From contig JAEDMI010000029.1 of the NCBI GenBank assembly GCA_016303085.1, forward strand, positions 1 through 16,264: a stretch of DNA of 16,264 nt. Direction: 5' to 3'. The number at the start of each line of letters is the position of its first letter. Position 1 is the stretch's first letter. This document shows positions 8,017-14,830 of this stretch, piece by piece. Under the pieces are notes generated by a model. The model made no database searches and was not told the origin of the DNA. It saw only the letters and a program-made list of their open reading frames with translations. Source of the stretch: Acetatifactor sp. Its GTDB lineage: Bacteria > Bacillota > Clostridia > Lachnospirales > Lachnospiraceae. The position numbers and the translations under genes were made by a program.

Positions 8017-8036
8017 AAAATATACCGGTATATTTT
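8017..8036. repeat. Perfect 20-bp palindrome between divergent genes, candidate operator
   Basis: The sequence AAAATATACCGGTATATTTT equals its own reverse complement. It lies in the 114-bp gap between the DUF2508 start (minus) and the bofA-like start (plus). Flanking arms GTGCAG (8007-8012) and CTGCAC (8044-8049) are also complementary, with unequal spacing. On the minus strand TATACT (plus 7998-8003) could be a -10 box for DUF2508, which would put the palindrome over the -35 region. A dimeric regulator binding site is the simplest reading, but no regulator is identified. Confidence 0.6.
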
Positions 8037-8079
8037 AAAAAGACTGCACATAGAGTAAAAAAAAGGGACGGAATAGATT

Positions 8080-8280
8080 ATGAAGAAGGAATGGATTTTA
8101 AATTTACTGATGCGAAGCATACTCGGAGTAATCGCAATTTATTTCATCAATGTTGTTCTGGAGGGAAGAGGAATTGACCCGGGAGTAGGCATCAATATTT
8201 GCACGGTTTTGACATCCGGAATTCTTGGAATTCCTGGTGTTGCGGCCCTTTACGGTATAGGGTTTTATAAAATTTTGTAG
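8080..8280 (+). CDS. BofA-like membrane protein (pro-sigma-K processing inhibitor family)
   Basis: A 66-residue protein with two hydrophobic segments (about residues 7-27 and 38-63). The C-terminal half, INICTVLTSGILGIPGVAALYGIG, fits the SigmaK_BofA family, whose signature is an Asn-containing start followed by GxLGxPG and a hydrophobic run. B. subtilis BofA holds the SpoIVFB protease inactive in the forespore membrane. Many clostridia carry bofA-like genes, and the function here is unproven. The start is ATG with a modest GGGACGGA element 8-15 bases upstream. Its neighbour is the DUF2508 gene, as in Bacillus, but here the two are divergent. Confidence 0.85.
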   Translation: MKKEWILNLLMRSILGVIAIYFINVVLEGRGIDPGVGINICTVLTSGILGIPGVAALYGIGFYKIL

Positions 8281-8316
8281 ATTATTGACAAAAATGATAT
8301 TTTTATACTTTCTATC

Positions 8317-8345
8317 TTGCAAATGAAAAATCTATCGGTTATAAT
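8317..8345 (+). promoter_or_regulatory. Sigma-A promoter of the Tad pilus operon
   Basis: The -35 box TTGCAA (8317-8322) and a consensus -10 box TATAAT (8340-8345) are separated by exactly 17 bases. Transcription should start near 8352. A consensus TTGACA at 8285-8290 also occurs, with TATACT at 8304-8309, but that 13-base spacing is too short for good function. I see no strong terminator between bofA and this promoter, only an AT-only hairpin at 8290-8304. Confidence 0.78.
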
Positions 8346-8351
8346 GCGTTT

Positions 8352-8443
8352 ACAACCTTTCAGTTGGGTTGCTCAGTAATTACTCGATTTATCTATGAGG
8401 TAGATATCGCCTCGAACTTTCAGGTACAAAAAGAAAAAAGGAG
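8352..8443 (+). promoter_or_regulatory. Structured 5' leader of the Tad operon, candidate cis-regulatory RNA
   Basis: About 100 nt separate the predicted start of transcription from the first codon. AACC (8354-8357) can pair with GGTT (8367-8370). TATCTA (8390-8395) and TAGATA (8401-8406) form a 6-bp stem with loop TGAGG. The loop bases GAGG (8397-8400) match CCTC (8410-8413), so an H-type pseudoknot or a switch between two stems is possible. The heptamer CTTTCAG occurs twice (8357-8363 and 8417-8423). An A-rich stretch and the ribosome binding site AAGGAG (8438-8443) follow. I do not recognise a known riboswitch class; the c-di-GMP-I and glycine aptamer cores are absent. Confidence 0.45.
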
Positions 8444-8451
8444 ATGATGCG

Positions 8452-8868
8452 TTGGCGGTTTTATGCGCGTTTTTAGCGACTGCCTGCGGTTTCGATTATT
8501 GCAAGAGTAAAATTCCAAACAAGCTTATTGCAGTCATGACCGCTGTGGGGGTTCTGATACGCTGGCAGAAGGAGGGAATAGGCGGGCTTTGTGCCTATGT
8601 GGGAGCTGTGCTCCTGATGGGGGCTTTTCTGTACCCCTTCTTCAGAATTGGTGCGTTGGGAGCCGGAGATGTAAAATTATTTGGTGTGACGGCAGGGTAT
8701 CTGCCCTTCGAAAAAATCTTTTATTTTTCATTTGTTTCTATGCTGATTGCGGCAATGTTTTCAATTTTTAGATTATGTATGAAAAAGCGTTTGAAGGAGA
8801 CAGCCACGGTTCGGCTCTCCGGACCTGCTCTTCTCGGAGTGTTGCTCCTTCTGGGAGGTGTCTATTGA
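8452..8868 (+). CDS. A24 prepilin peptidase of the Tad locus (TadV/CpaA type)
   Basis: This polytopic membrane aspartic protease should cleave the leader from the Flp pilin and TadE-like pseudopilins on the cytoplasmic face. The 138 residues match the short CpaA/TadV form that lacks the N-methyltransferase domain. The two catalytic aspartates are visible: D15 in FDYCKSKIPN, and D73 in the GxGD motif of GALGAGDVKLFG. Four to five hydrophobic segments are present. The start is TTG at 8452 with AAGGAG 8 bases upstream; the two ATG codons just before it (8444 and 8447) are in a frame that stops after ten codons. It is the first gene of the operon and its stop overlaps the tadZ start in a TTGA junction. 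Confidence 0.92.
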   Translation: MAVLCAFLATACGFDYCKSKIPNKLIAVMTAVGVLIRWQKEGIGGLCAYVGAVLLMGAFLYPFFRIGALGAGDVKLFGVTAGYLPFEKIFYFSFVSMLIAAMFSIFRLCMKKRLKETATVRLSGPALLGVLLLLGGVY

Positions 8869-9860
8869 AAGATGGGGAAAAAATACTGGCTTTGTGCGAT
8901 ACAGAGGAAGAGTATGCGCAACTTTTGACGGAATTTTTGAAAAAACATAAGAATTTACCGTGGAAAATACATACCTATACAGAGGTGGAGGAACTGCTTA
9001 GGGCGGAAAAGGAGCCCTTTGAGATGCTGGTGGTATCCGAGACTGCCTACTGTGAGGCATTACAGTCGCTTCAACCGTTGCGTATTGTGGTTTTGAATGA
9101 GAGCGGAGTCATGAGGTGGGCGAATATTCCATATGTGGACAAGTATCAGAAGGCGGAAGAGGTGTTGCAATGTCTGCTTCGGGTATATATGGAGGTGGCT
9201 GACACCCGGCTGCCTAGGATAAAGAGAAACTGTAATACCACATTTATCGGGAACTATTCTCCGGTACACAGGAGTATGCAGACCTCTCTGGCCCTCACAA
9301 TGAGCCAGATTCTGGCGGGAGAACACCCCACGCTTTATCTGAATTTTGAACACTATGTGGGAATCCCGGAACTGCTTCCCGATATGCAGACCCTGGATAT
9401 GGCTGACTTGCTCTATTTTTTGAACGCGGAAAAAGAAAAGTTCAGACTGCGGATGCAGACCATGATGAAAAAGGTGGGAAATCTGGACTATATTCCACCA
9501 ATGAAATCGGGACAGAACCTCCTGACCGTGACAGCTGACGAATGGATGAGTCTGCTTCAGAAAATAGAGGAGTTGGGGGAATACGAATATGTGGTTTTGG
9601 ATCTGTCGGAAAGTATGCAGGGACTCTTTGACATTCTCCGTATGTGTAAAAAAATCTTTACCGTGACACAGGAGGAACGTATTGCCGAGAGTAAGTTGCT
9701 CCGGTACGAACAGCTGCTGTCGCTGTATGAGTATGAGGATGTTCTGGTAAAGACTGAGCGGCTGAGAATACCTCATATACAAAGGCTTCCTGCAGAATTG
9801 GAGCAGTTGACCAGAGGGGAGCTGGCGTCATTGGCAAAGAACTTGCTGAAAGGGGTGTAG
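8865..9860 (+). CDS. TadZ/CpaE-like pilus assembly protein with degenerate P-loop
   Basis: TadZ proteins are atypical ParA/MinD-family members that place the Tad machine at the membrane. The 331 residues have a receiver-like N-terminal domain (about 5-110; KILALCDTEEEYAQLL, EMLVVSE, RIVVLNESG). A ParA-like domain (about 125-331) follows. Where an active member has KGGxGKT this protein has GNYSPVHRSMQTS (129-141), with no P-loop glycine pair or lysine. YEYVVLDLSESMQG (240-253) is the Walker B-like strand. Nucleotide hydrolysis is therefore doubtful. The frame is open back to 8775, but I choose TTG 8865 because GGAGG at 8854-8858 fits it and it forms a 4-bp TTGA overlap with the preceding stop. 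Position between the peptidase and tadA supports the call. Confidence 0.85.
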   Translation: MKDGEKILALCDTEEEYAQLLTEFLKKHKNLPWKIHTYTEVEELLRAEKEPFEMLVVSETAYCEALQSLQPLRIVVLNESGVMRWANIPYVDKYQKAEEVLQCLLRVYMEVADTRLPRIKRNCNTTFIGNYSPVHRSMQTSLALTMSQILAGEHPTLYLNFEHYVGIPELLPDMQTLDMADLLYFLNAEKEKFRLRMQTMMKKVGNLDYIPPMKSGQNLLTVTADEWMSLLQKIEELGEYEYVVLDLSESMQGLFDILRMCKKIFTVTQEERIAESKLLRYEQLLSLYEYEDVLVKTERLRIPHIQRLPAELEQLTRGELASLAKNLLKGV

Positions 9861-9868
9861 CGTGAAAG

Positions 9869-11086
9869 ATGGAATATGCGGAATTGAAGAGGGAACTGCG
9901 CAAGAAGGTGCAGGAAAGAATGGACTATCTGAAGGATTTGTCCGACGGGGAGGTGGAGGAGGCTATAGACGAAGTGCTTCTGGGTGAGGAAAGTCTTGTG
10001 ACCTGCCCCGTAGAACTCAGACGACGCCTGAGAAAAGAATTGTTTGACTCGCTGAGACGACTGGATATCCTGCAAATTTTTGTGGAAGACAGTTCCGTGA
10101 CGGAAATAATGATTAACGGGACAGACCATATTTTTGTGGAGCGGGACGGCAGGCTACAGGAACTTGACATGGGATTTGACTCTCCGGAAAAGTTGCAGGA
10201 TGTGATACAAAAGATTGTGGCGGGCTGTAACAGAGTGGTAAACGAGGCGTCTCCCATTGTGGATGCAAGGCTTTCCGACGGCTCCAGGGTGAATATCGTG
10301 ATGAATCCCATTGCGCTCAACGGACCTATTGTGACTATCAGACGATTTCCGGATAAACCTGTCACTATGGAGTGGCTGATCAGAAAGCATTCCATTTCCG
10401 CTGAGGCCGCAGAATTTCTGGAAAAGTTGGTAAAGGCAGGCTACAACATTTTTATCAGCGGGGGAACAGGGAGCGGGAAAACCACTTTTCTGAATGTACT
10501 GTCTCAGTTCATACCCCCGGAGGAGAGGGTAATTACCATAGAGGACAGTGCGGAGCTGCAGCTCAGAAGCCTGCCTAATCTGGTTCGGCTGGAAACCAGA
10601 AACAGCAACGTAGAAGGGTGCAGGGAAATTACAATTCGGGAATTAATCCGCTCCTCTCTCAGAATGAGACCCACGCGTATCATTGTGGGTGAGGTCCGCG
10701 GAGCGGAGGCTGTCGATATGCTGCAATGTATGAATACGGGACATGACGGAAGCATGTCTACAGGGCATGCAAACAGTGGGAAGGATATGTTGTCCAGATT
10801 GGAGAACATGGTGCTTATGGGGATGGATTTACCCTTGGCAGCGGTGCGGCAGCAGATTGCATCGGGAATTGACATCGTAGTGCATTTGGGAAGACTCAGG
10901 GACCGATCCAGAAGAGTTCTGGAAATTACAGAGATTATCGGCTGTGAAAATAATGAAATCAAGCTGAATCCATTGTATGAATTTGAGGAGGCGGGGGAGG
11001 ACAGTGACGGTTGTATCATCGGGAGGCTCGGGAAAAAAGGAAGCCTGCTCAGGGAAAGCAAACTTAAAGCGGCAGGATTATCATAG
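9869..11086 (+). CDS. tadA: TadA/CpaF pilus assembly ATPase
   Basis: This cytosolic hexameric secretion ATPase powers Flp pilus assembly, acting with the TadB/TadC platform. All T2SSE/CpaF motifs are present in 405 residues: Walker A GGTGSGKT (198-205, K204), Asp box VITIEDSAEL (221-230), Walker B RIIVGEVRGAEA (270-281) and His box GHDGSMSTGHAN (291-302). The N-terminal region (1-60) is a charged helix, and residues 70-165 form the typical N-terminal domain (VTEIMINGTDHIFVE, NRVVNEASPIVDARLSDGSR). The start is ATG 8 bp after the tadZ stop, with a G-rich element at 9852-9856. Its 3' end overlaps the reading frame of tadB. Confidence 0.97.
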   Translation: MEYAELKRELRKKVQERMDYLKDLSDGEVEEAIDEVLLGEESLVTCPVELRRRLRKELFDSLRRLDILQIFVEDSSVTEIMINGTDHIFVERDGRLQELDMGFDSPEKLQDVIQKIVAGCNRVVNEASPIVDARLSDGSRVNIVMNPIALNGPIVTIRRFPDKPVTMEWLIRKHSISAEAAEFLEKLVKAGYNIFISGGTGSGKTTFLNVLSQFIPPEERVITIEDSAELQLRSLPNLVRLETRNSNVEGCREITIRELIRSSLRMRPTRIIVGEVRGAEAVDMLQCMNTGHDGSMSTGHANSGKDMLSRLENMVLMGMDLPLAAVRQQIASGIDIVVHLGRLRDRSRRVLEITEIIGCENNEIKLNPLYEFEEAGEDSDGCIIGRLGKKGSLLRESKLKAAGLS

Positions 11087-11822
11087 CTATCGGTGGAAAA
11101 GGGGAGAGCGGGCTGCAGCAATAGTTTTGTCCGGGGCGGTTACAGTGTTTTTTACATATTTCTTCTATCGAAGCATCTGGGCCGTGGTTCCTCTTTCCTT
11201 CACGGGGGTGTTTTTCTACTTCAGGATGCGCAGTGAAAAAAGCAGGAGGGAGAAGGAGGAACTTGTGGGGCAGTTCAGAGAATGTATTCTGTCAGTATCG
11301 TCTTCTCTTCAGGCCGGGTATTCCGTGGAAAATGCTTTTTTGGAGTGTGAACAGGATATGGCGCTGATGTTTGGCAGGGAATCCCTGATATGTACGGAGC
11401 TTAAACTGATACGGCGAGGGTTGCATATCAACATATCTCTGGAAGAACTGCTGACGGATTTGGGGGAGAGAAGCGGATGTGAAGAAATTGTTCAGTTTGG
11501 GGAAGTGTTTTCCATTGCGAAACGAAGCGGTGGAAATCTGGCGGAAATTATCAGCAGCTCATCCGAACTGATAGGAAGGAAGATAGAGATACGGAAGGAG
11601 ATGAATGCGCTTCTCGGGGGAAAGAAAATGGAGCTGACAATTATGAAACTGATGCCCTTTGCTATTTTGGTCTATATTGAGCTTGCTAATCCGGGATATT
11701 TTGACATCCTTTATCACAATATCTTCGGAGTGCTGGTCATGACAGGGTGTCTTGTTGTTTACCTGGGAGCATATCTGGCAGGGGAGGCGGTAATGAAACG
11801 TATGTGGGCTGCACTGATATAG
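11004..11822 (+). CDS. tadB: TadB-like inner-membrane platform protein (start uncertain)
   Basis: TadB pairs with TadC as the membrane platform for TadA, in the type II secretion F family. Two membrane segments follow the N-terminus (around AAIVLSGAVTVFFTYFF and AVVPLSFTGVFFYF). A cytosolic T2SSF domain comes next (QFRECILSVSSSLQAGYSVENAF, FGEVFSIAKRSGGNLAEII), then two C-terminal membrane segments. Homologous proteins seem to begin near DYHSYRW, encoded from 11076, but no ATG, GTG or TTG is close to it. The nearest usable codons are GTG 11004 (GGGGGAGG ends 3 bases upstream) and ATG 10977. TTA at 11064 follows AGGGAAAG. I list GTG 11004 (272 residues), overlapping tadA by 83 bp. The product is secure; the start is not. 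Confidence 0.85.
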   Translation: MTVVSSGGSGKKEACSGKANLKRQDYHSYRWKRGERAAAIVLSGAVTVFFTYFFYRSIWAVVPLSFTGVFFYFRMRSEKSRREKEELVGQFRECILSVSSSLQAGYSVENAFLECEQDMALMFGRESLICTELKLIRRGLHINISLEELLTDLGERSGCEEIVQFGEVFSIAKRSGGNLAEIISSSSELIGRKIEIRKEMNALLGGKKMELTIMKLMPFAILVYIELANPGYFDILYHNIFGVLVMTGCLVVYLGAYLAGEAVMKRMWAALI

Positions 11823-11836
11823 GAAGGAGGCGGAAA

Positions 11837-13174
11837 ATGAAAAAGCTGGCAATACTCCTCTACAAAAAAATCTGTATGTTGGGTATTCCGTTGCTTGGTA
11901 AGAGGCAGGTGGAGACAGACCTTGCCCAGCTTCATCCGGGAGAGAGAGTAGAGTATATCGAAACAGAGTATTATGTGAAGAAGCTTACCCTGTTTTTGAC
12001 TGTACTTTTGTCAGGAGCGTTTCTGGGACTGGCTGTGAGGATAAGTACGGGAAAAAGTTCTGTTTTGAACGGGGAAAGGGTGGTTTACAGGGGAGATTAT
12101 ATAAGCGGTGAACAGGAACTGCTGTTGGAAGCAGATGATGGAGAAAGGAAAAGGAGCTTTTTGATTGAGGTATATCCGAGAGAACTGACACAGAGCGAGG
12201 CAAAACAGCTGTCTGACGATTTTTTGGAAAATTTGGGGAGCTATATTCTCAACGGAAATGAGGATTTCGGACATATATCCAAAGACCTGAAGCTGGAGGA
12301 AACATATGAGGACTTTCCTTTTGAGGTGAATTGGGAGAGCAGCAGGGAAGAAATAATCGACAGACAGGGAAGGATTGGGGAAATCGGGCAGAATATCTCT
12401 CTGGAACTGACGGTGACGTTGTCTTATGGGGACTTTGAAAGAACGGAAAGAATACCGGTGGTGGCGGTGCCGCTGCTACTGTCGGAGGAGGAGCAAGCCT
12501 ATCTGGAAATGATGAATTATCTGTTGAAGACGGAAGAGGAGAGCCGTGGGGAGGAAACCTGGATTCTGCCGGAGGAATGGAAGGGCAGAAGGATTGAGTG
12601 GAGCTGTCAGGCAAAGGACTTTAGTATTCTGATTTGGGCAGTCACTCCTGCTGTGGCGGCACTTCTTTACCTGTCTGCCGACAAAGATATACATGAAGAA
12701 CTGGAAAAACGGCGCAAACGCCTGCAACAGGAGTACCCTGAGCTGGTTCACAAGCTTTTACTCTATGTGGGAGCAGGGATGACAATACGGGGGACTTTCA
12801 AAAAAATAGCCGGAGATTATGAGAATAGCAGGCAGAAAAGAAAACGGGTACGGCCGGGGTACGAGGAAGTACTCTACACCTGCCGAGAACTTCAGGGCGG
12901 TATATCGGAGGGCGCTGCTTATGAGCATTTCGGTAAGAGGGCCGGTTTGCGGGAATACATAAGGCTGGGGACTTTGCTTGGGCAAAACCTGAAGAGAGGA
13001 AACAGTACACTTTTGGAACGACTTCGGGAAGAAGCGGAAAAATCTTCCGCCGAGAGCCTTCTTCAGGTGAGAAGACTGGGAGAAGAGGCGGGTACGAAAC
13101 TATTGGTGCCCATGGTGTTGATGCTTGCGGTGGTGATGGTTATGATAATGGTTCCTGCCTTCGGGGCAATGTAA
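11837..13174 (+). CDS. tadC: TadC-like platform protein with large extracytoplasmic Ig-like insert
   Basis: The C-terminal part is a standard T2SSF domain (about residues 281-420; EYPELVHKLLLYVGAGMTIRGTF, ELQGGISEGAAYEHFGKRAG) followed by a membrane segment (421-443). Membrane segments at about 50-68 and 262-280 bracket an insert of about 190 residues, absent from ordinary TadC. The insert should face outward. It contains an Ig-like stretch (residues 148-212: SKDLKLEE, FEVNWESSREEIID, LELTVTLSYGDFERT) that resembles atrophied bacterial Ig domains. The frame is open from 11747, but ATG 11837 is chosen because GGAGG at 11826-11830 is 6 bases upstream and it begins just after the tadB stop. 445 residues. 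Role: partner of TadB in pilus assembly. Confidence 0.9.
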   Translation: MKKLAILLYKKICMLGIPLLGKRQVETDLAQLHPGERVEYIETEYYVKKLTLFLTVLLSGAFLGLAVRISTGKSSVLNGERVVYRGDYISGEQELLLEADDGERKRSFLIEVYPRELTQSEAKQLSDDFLENLGSYILNGNEDFGHISKDLKLEETYEDFPFEVNWESSREEIIDRQGRIGEIGQNISLELTVTLSYGDFERTERIPVVAVPLLLSEEEQAYLEMMNYLLKTEEESRGEETWILPEEWKGRRIEWSCQAKDFSILIWAVTPAVAALLYLSADKDIHEELEKRRKRLQQEYPELVHKLLLYVGAGMTIRGTFKKIAGDYENSRQKRKRVRPGYEEVLYTCRELQGGISEGAAYEHFGKRAGLREYIRLGTLLGQNLKRGNSTLLERLREEAEKSSAESLLQVRRLGEEAGTKLLVPMVLMLAVVMVMIMVPAFGAM

Positions 13175-13193
13175 AAAGAAAGGAAGAAGAGGT

Positions 13194-13376
13194 ATGAAAA
13201 AAGAAAAAATAAAGACATTCAGACAGTTTATAAAGGAAGAGGACGGAATGGGAACGGTAGAGGTTATTTTAATTATTGTAGTTCTGGTTGGTCTGGTAAT
13301 TTTGTTTAAGGACCAGATTACAAAAATTGTAAACAACCTTTTTGACAAAATTACCAGTCAGACAGGGAAAATATGA
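13194..13376 (+). CDS. Flp-type pilin (major pilus subunit)
   Basis: A 60-residue type IVb prepilin. The leader KKEKIKTFRQFIKEEDG ends at G18. Cleavage before M19 gives a mature 42-residue pilin starting MGTVEVILIIVVLVGLVILF, with the conserved glutamate at +5 (E23). A hydrophobic helix and a short amphipathic tail follow. The A24 peptidase at the head of the operon is the likely processing enzyme. The start is ATG after an AAGGAAGAAGAGG stretch. Its stop overlaps the next start in an ATGA junction. Confidence 0.95.
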   Translation: MKKEKIKTFRQFIKEEDGMGTVEVILIIVVLVGLVILFKDQITKIVNNLFDKITSQTGKI

Positions 13377-14809
13377 TGAAAGGCAGAGATGCATATCTGA
13401 CGGTATATCTTACTCTCTGCCTGACATTGATTCTGTCACTGTATCTGGTATTAATTGACGGGGCAAGGAGAAACGGCGCGGGATTAGAGGCAGTGTGTGC
13501 CACGGAAGCCGGTCTGCAGAGTATTATGGCAGAATACCACAGGGAGCTTTTGGAGCAATATAATCTGTTTGCCATTGATTCCTCCTACGGCACGCCGGTG
13601 AGTGGAAGAAAAAATACAGAGGCGCATCTGATGGAATATATCAAAACAAATCTGAGCATTCATGATGTGTTCCTGGCAGATTATCTGTATCGCGACTTTT
13701 TCGGTCTGCATGCGGATGATGCAGAACTGACGGGAGTGTCAATTTTAACGGACGGAGAGGGAGCTGTATTCAGAGATAGGGCCATAGAGGCAGTTAAGGA
13801 TGATGTGGGACTGCATTTGCTGGAGGAACTGGAGGAGTGGATGCAGATAATTGAGGTCAATGGGCTGGAAGCATCGGTTCCCGAGGAAGAGAAGCGGGAA
13901 ATTGATGAAAAAATTGAGGAGTTCAATGGAACAGAAATACAAATTTCAGATGATGAAAGTACATATGTGCAAATTGAGAATCCCACATTGCAGCTTGAGG
14001 AGAAACGCCATCTGGGAATCTTAAGCCTGGTGACGGATGAGGAACTTTCGGAAAATGTCATTAATACCGAAGGGCTGATACAAAACCGCATGAAGCAGGG
14101 AACTATCAATCATGGCAATATGGCACTGCCGGATTGCAACGATTTGCTGAGCCGATTTCTGTTTCAGGAGTATTTGCTGCGCTATATGGATTTTTTTGGA
14201 GATATTCAGGAAGAGGATGCACTACAGTATCAGATTGAGTATCTGATAGTGGGGAAAGACAGCGATATCGATAATCTGAGAAGCATAGCCAACCGGATTA
14301 GTATTTTGAGGGAGGCAGCTAATGCTGCATATCTTCTGGCTGACAAAGAAAAGAGACTGGAAATTCAGGGGGCAGCAACCCTTGTATGCGGAGCATTTGC
14401 ACTTCCGGAGCTGATACCGTTGGTGGAGGCGGCTATCCTGCTGGGATGGGCGTATGCGGAAAGTATTTATGATGTAAAGTCTCTGTTTTCCGGCGGGAAG
14501 ATACCTCTTATGAAGGATAAAGACAGCTGGCATTACAGCCTGGAATCCGCATTGACAGGGGAACTGCAGGATAATGGGCAGGAGAATAGTGGGCTTGCAT
14601 ACAAGGACTACCTGCGAATCTTTATGATGCTGACAAATTTGGATCTATTAACGGCGCGTGCTATGGACATGGTGGAAGCCGACATCAGGCTGACTGACGA
14701 AAACAGGAATTTTCGTTTGGATGCCTGTTATGACGGATTGGAAGTATCGGTGGGTATCAGCAGTTCCTTCGGGTACAAATTTGTAATAGAGAGAGAAAGA
14801 ACTTATTAG
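13373..14809 (+). CDS. DUF5702-type Tad-locus protein with N-terminal membrane anchor
   Basis: A 478-residue protein found in this position in many Lachnospiraceae Tad loci (DUF5702, assigned from memory of the pattern). One membrane segment lies at residues 8-27 (YLTVYLTLCLTLILSLYLVL). IDGARRNG, AEYHRELLEQYNLFAIDSSYG and NTEAHLMEYIKTNLS are typical of the group. The rest is a largely helical, acidic extracytoplasmic domain with a hydrophobic patch near residues 345-372. There is no prepilin glycine/Glu+5 motif, so it is not an obvious A24 substrate. The layout of an N-terminal anchor and a large outside domain resembles TadG, and a minor-pilin or assembly role is inference. The start overlaps the flp stop by 4 bp; the second ATG at 13376 is also possible. 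Confidence 0.8.
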   Translation: MMKGRDAYLTVYLTLCLTLILSLYLVLIDGARRNGAGLEAVCATEAGLQSIMAEYHRELLEQYNLFAIDSSYGTPVSGRKNTEAHLMEYIKTNLSIHDVFLADYLYRDFFGLHADDAELTGVSILTDGEGAVFRDRAIEAVKDDVGLHLLEELEEWMQIIEVNGLEASVPEEEKREIDEKIEEFNGTEIQISDDESTYVQIENPTLQLEEKRHLGILSLVTDEELSENVINTEGLIQNRMKQGTINHGNMALPDCNDLLSRFLFQEYLLRYMDFFGDIQEEDALQYQIEYLIVGKDSDIDNLRSIANRISILREAANAAYLLADKEKRLEIQGAATLVCGAFALPELIPLVEAAILLGWAYAESIYDVKSLFSGGKIPLMKDKDSWHYSLESALTGELQDNGQENSGLAYKDYLRIFMMLTNLDLLTARAMDMVEADIRLTDENRNFRLDACYDGLEVSVGISSSFGYKFVIERERTY

Positions 14810-14830
14810 CGCAAAAGGGGGTGGATGGTG

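Noticed and set aside
8290..8304. Hairpin AAAAAT-GAT-ATTTTT after the bofA-like gene as a terminator
   Set aside because: The stem contains only A-T pairs and should be too weak to terminate. It may be part of the promoter region.
8352..8443. Known c-di-GMP or glycine riboswitch before the Tad operon
   Set aside because: AACTTTCAGGT recalls the end of a glycine aptamer, but the core bases of both classes are missing.
9060..9782. 240-codon open frame on the minus strand
   Set aside because: It is antisense to tadZ and rich in His, Gln and Phe. No ribosome binding site or family pattern is visible.
10504..11121. 205-codon Ser/Pro-rich open frame on the minus strand
   Set aside because: It is antisense to tadA, whose motifs are fully conserved on the plus strand.
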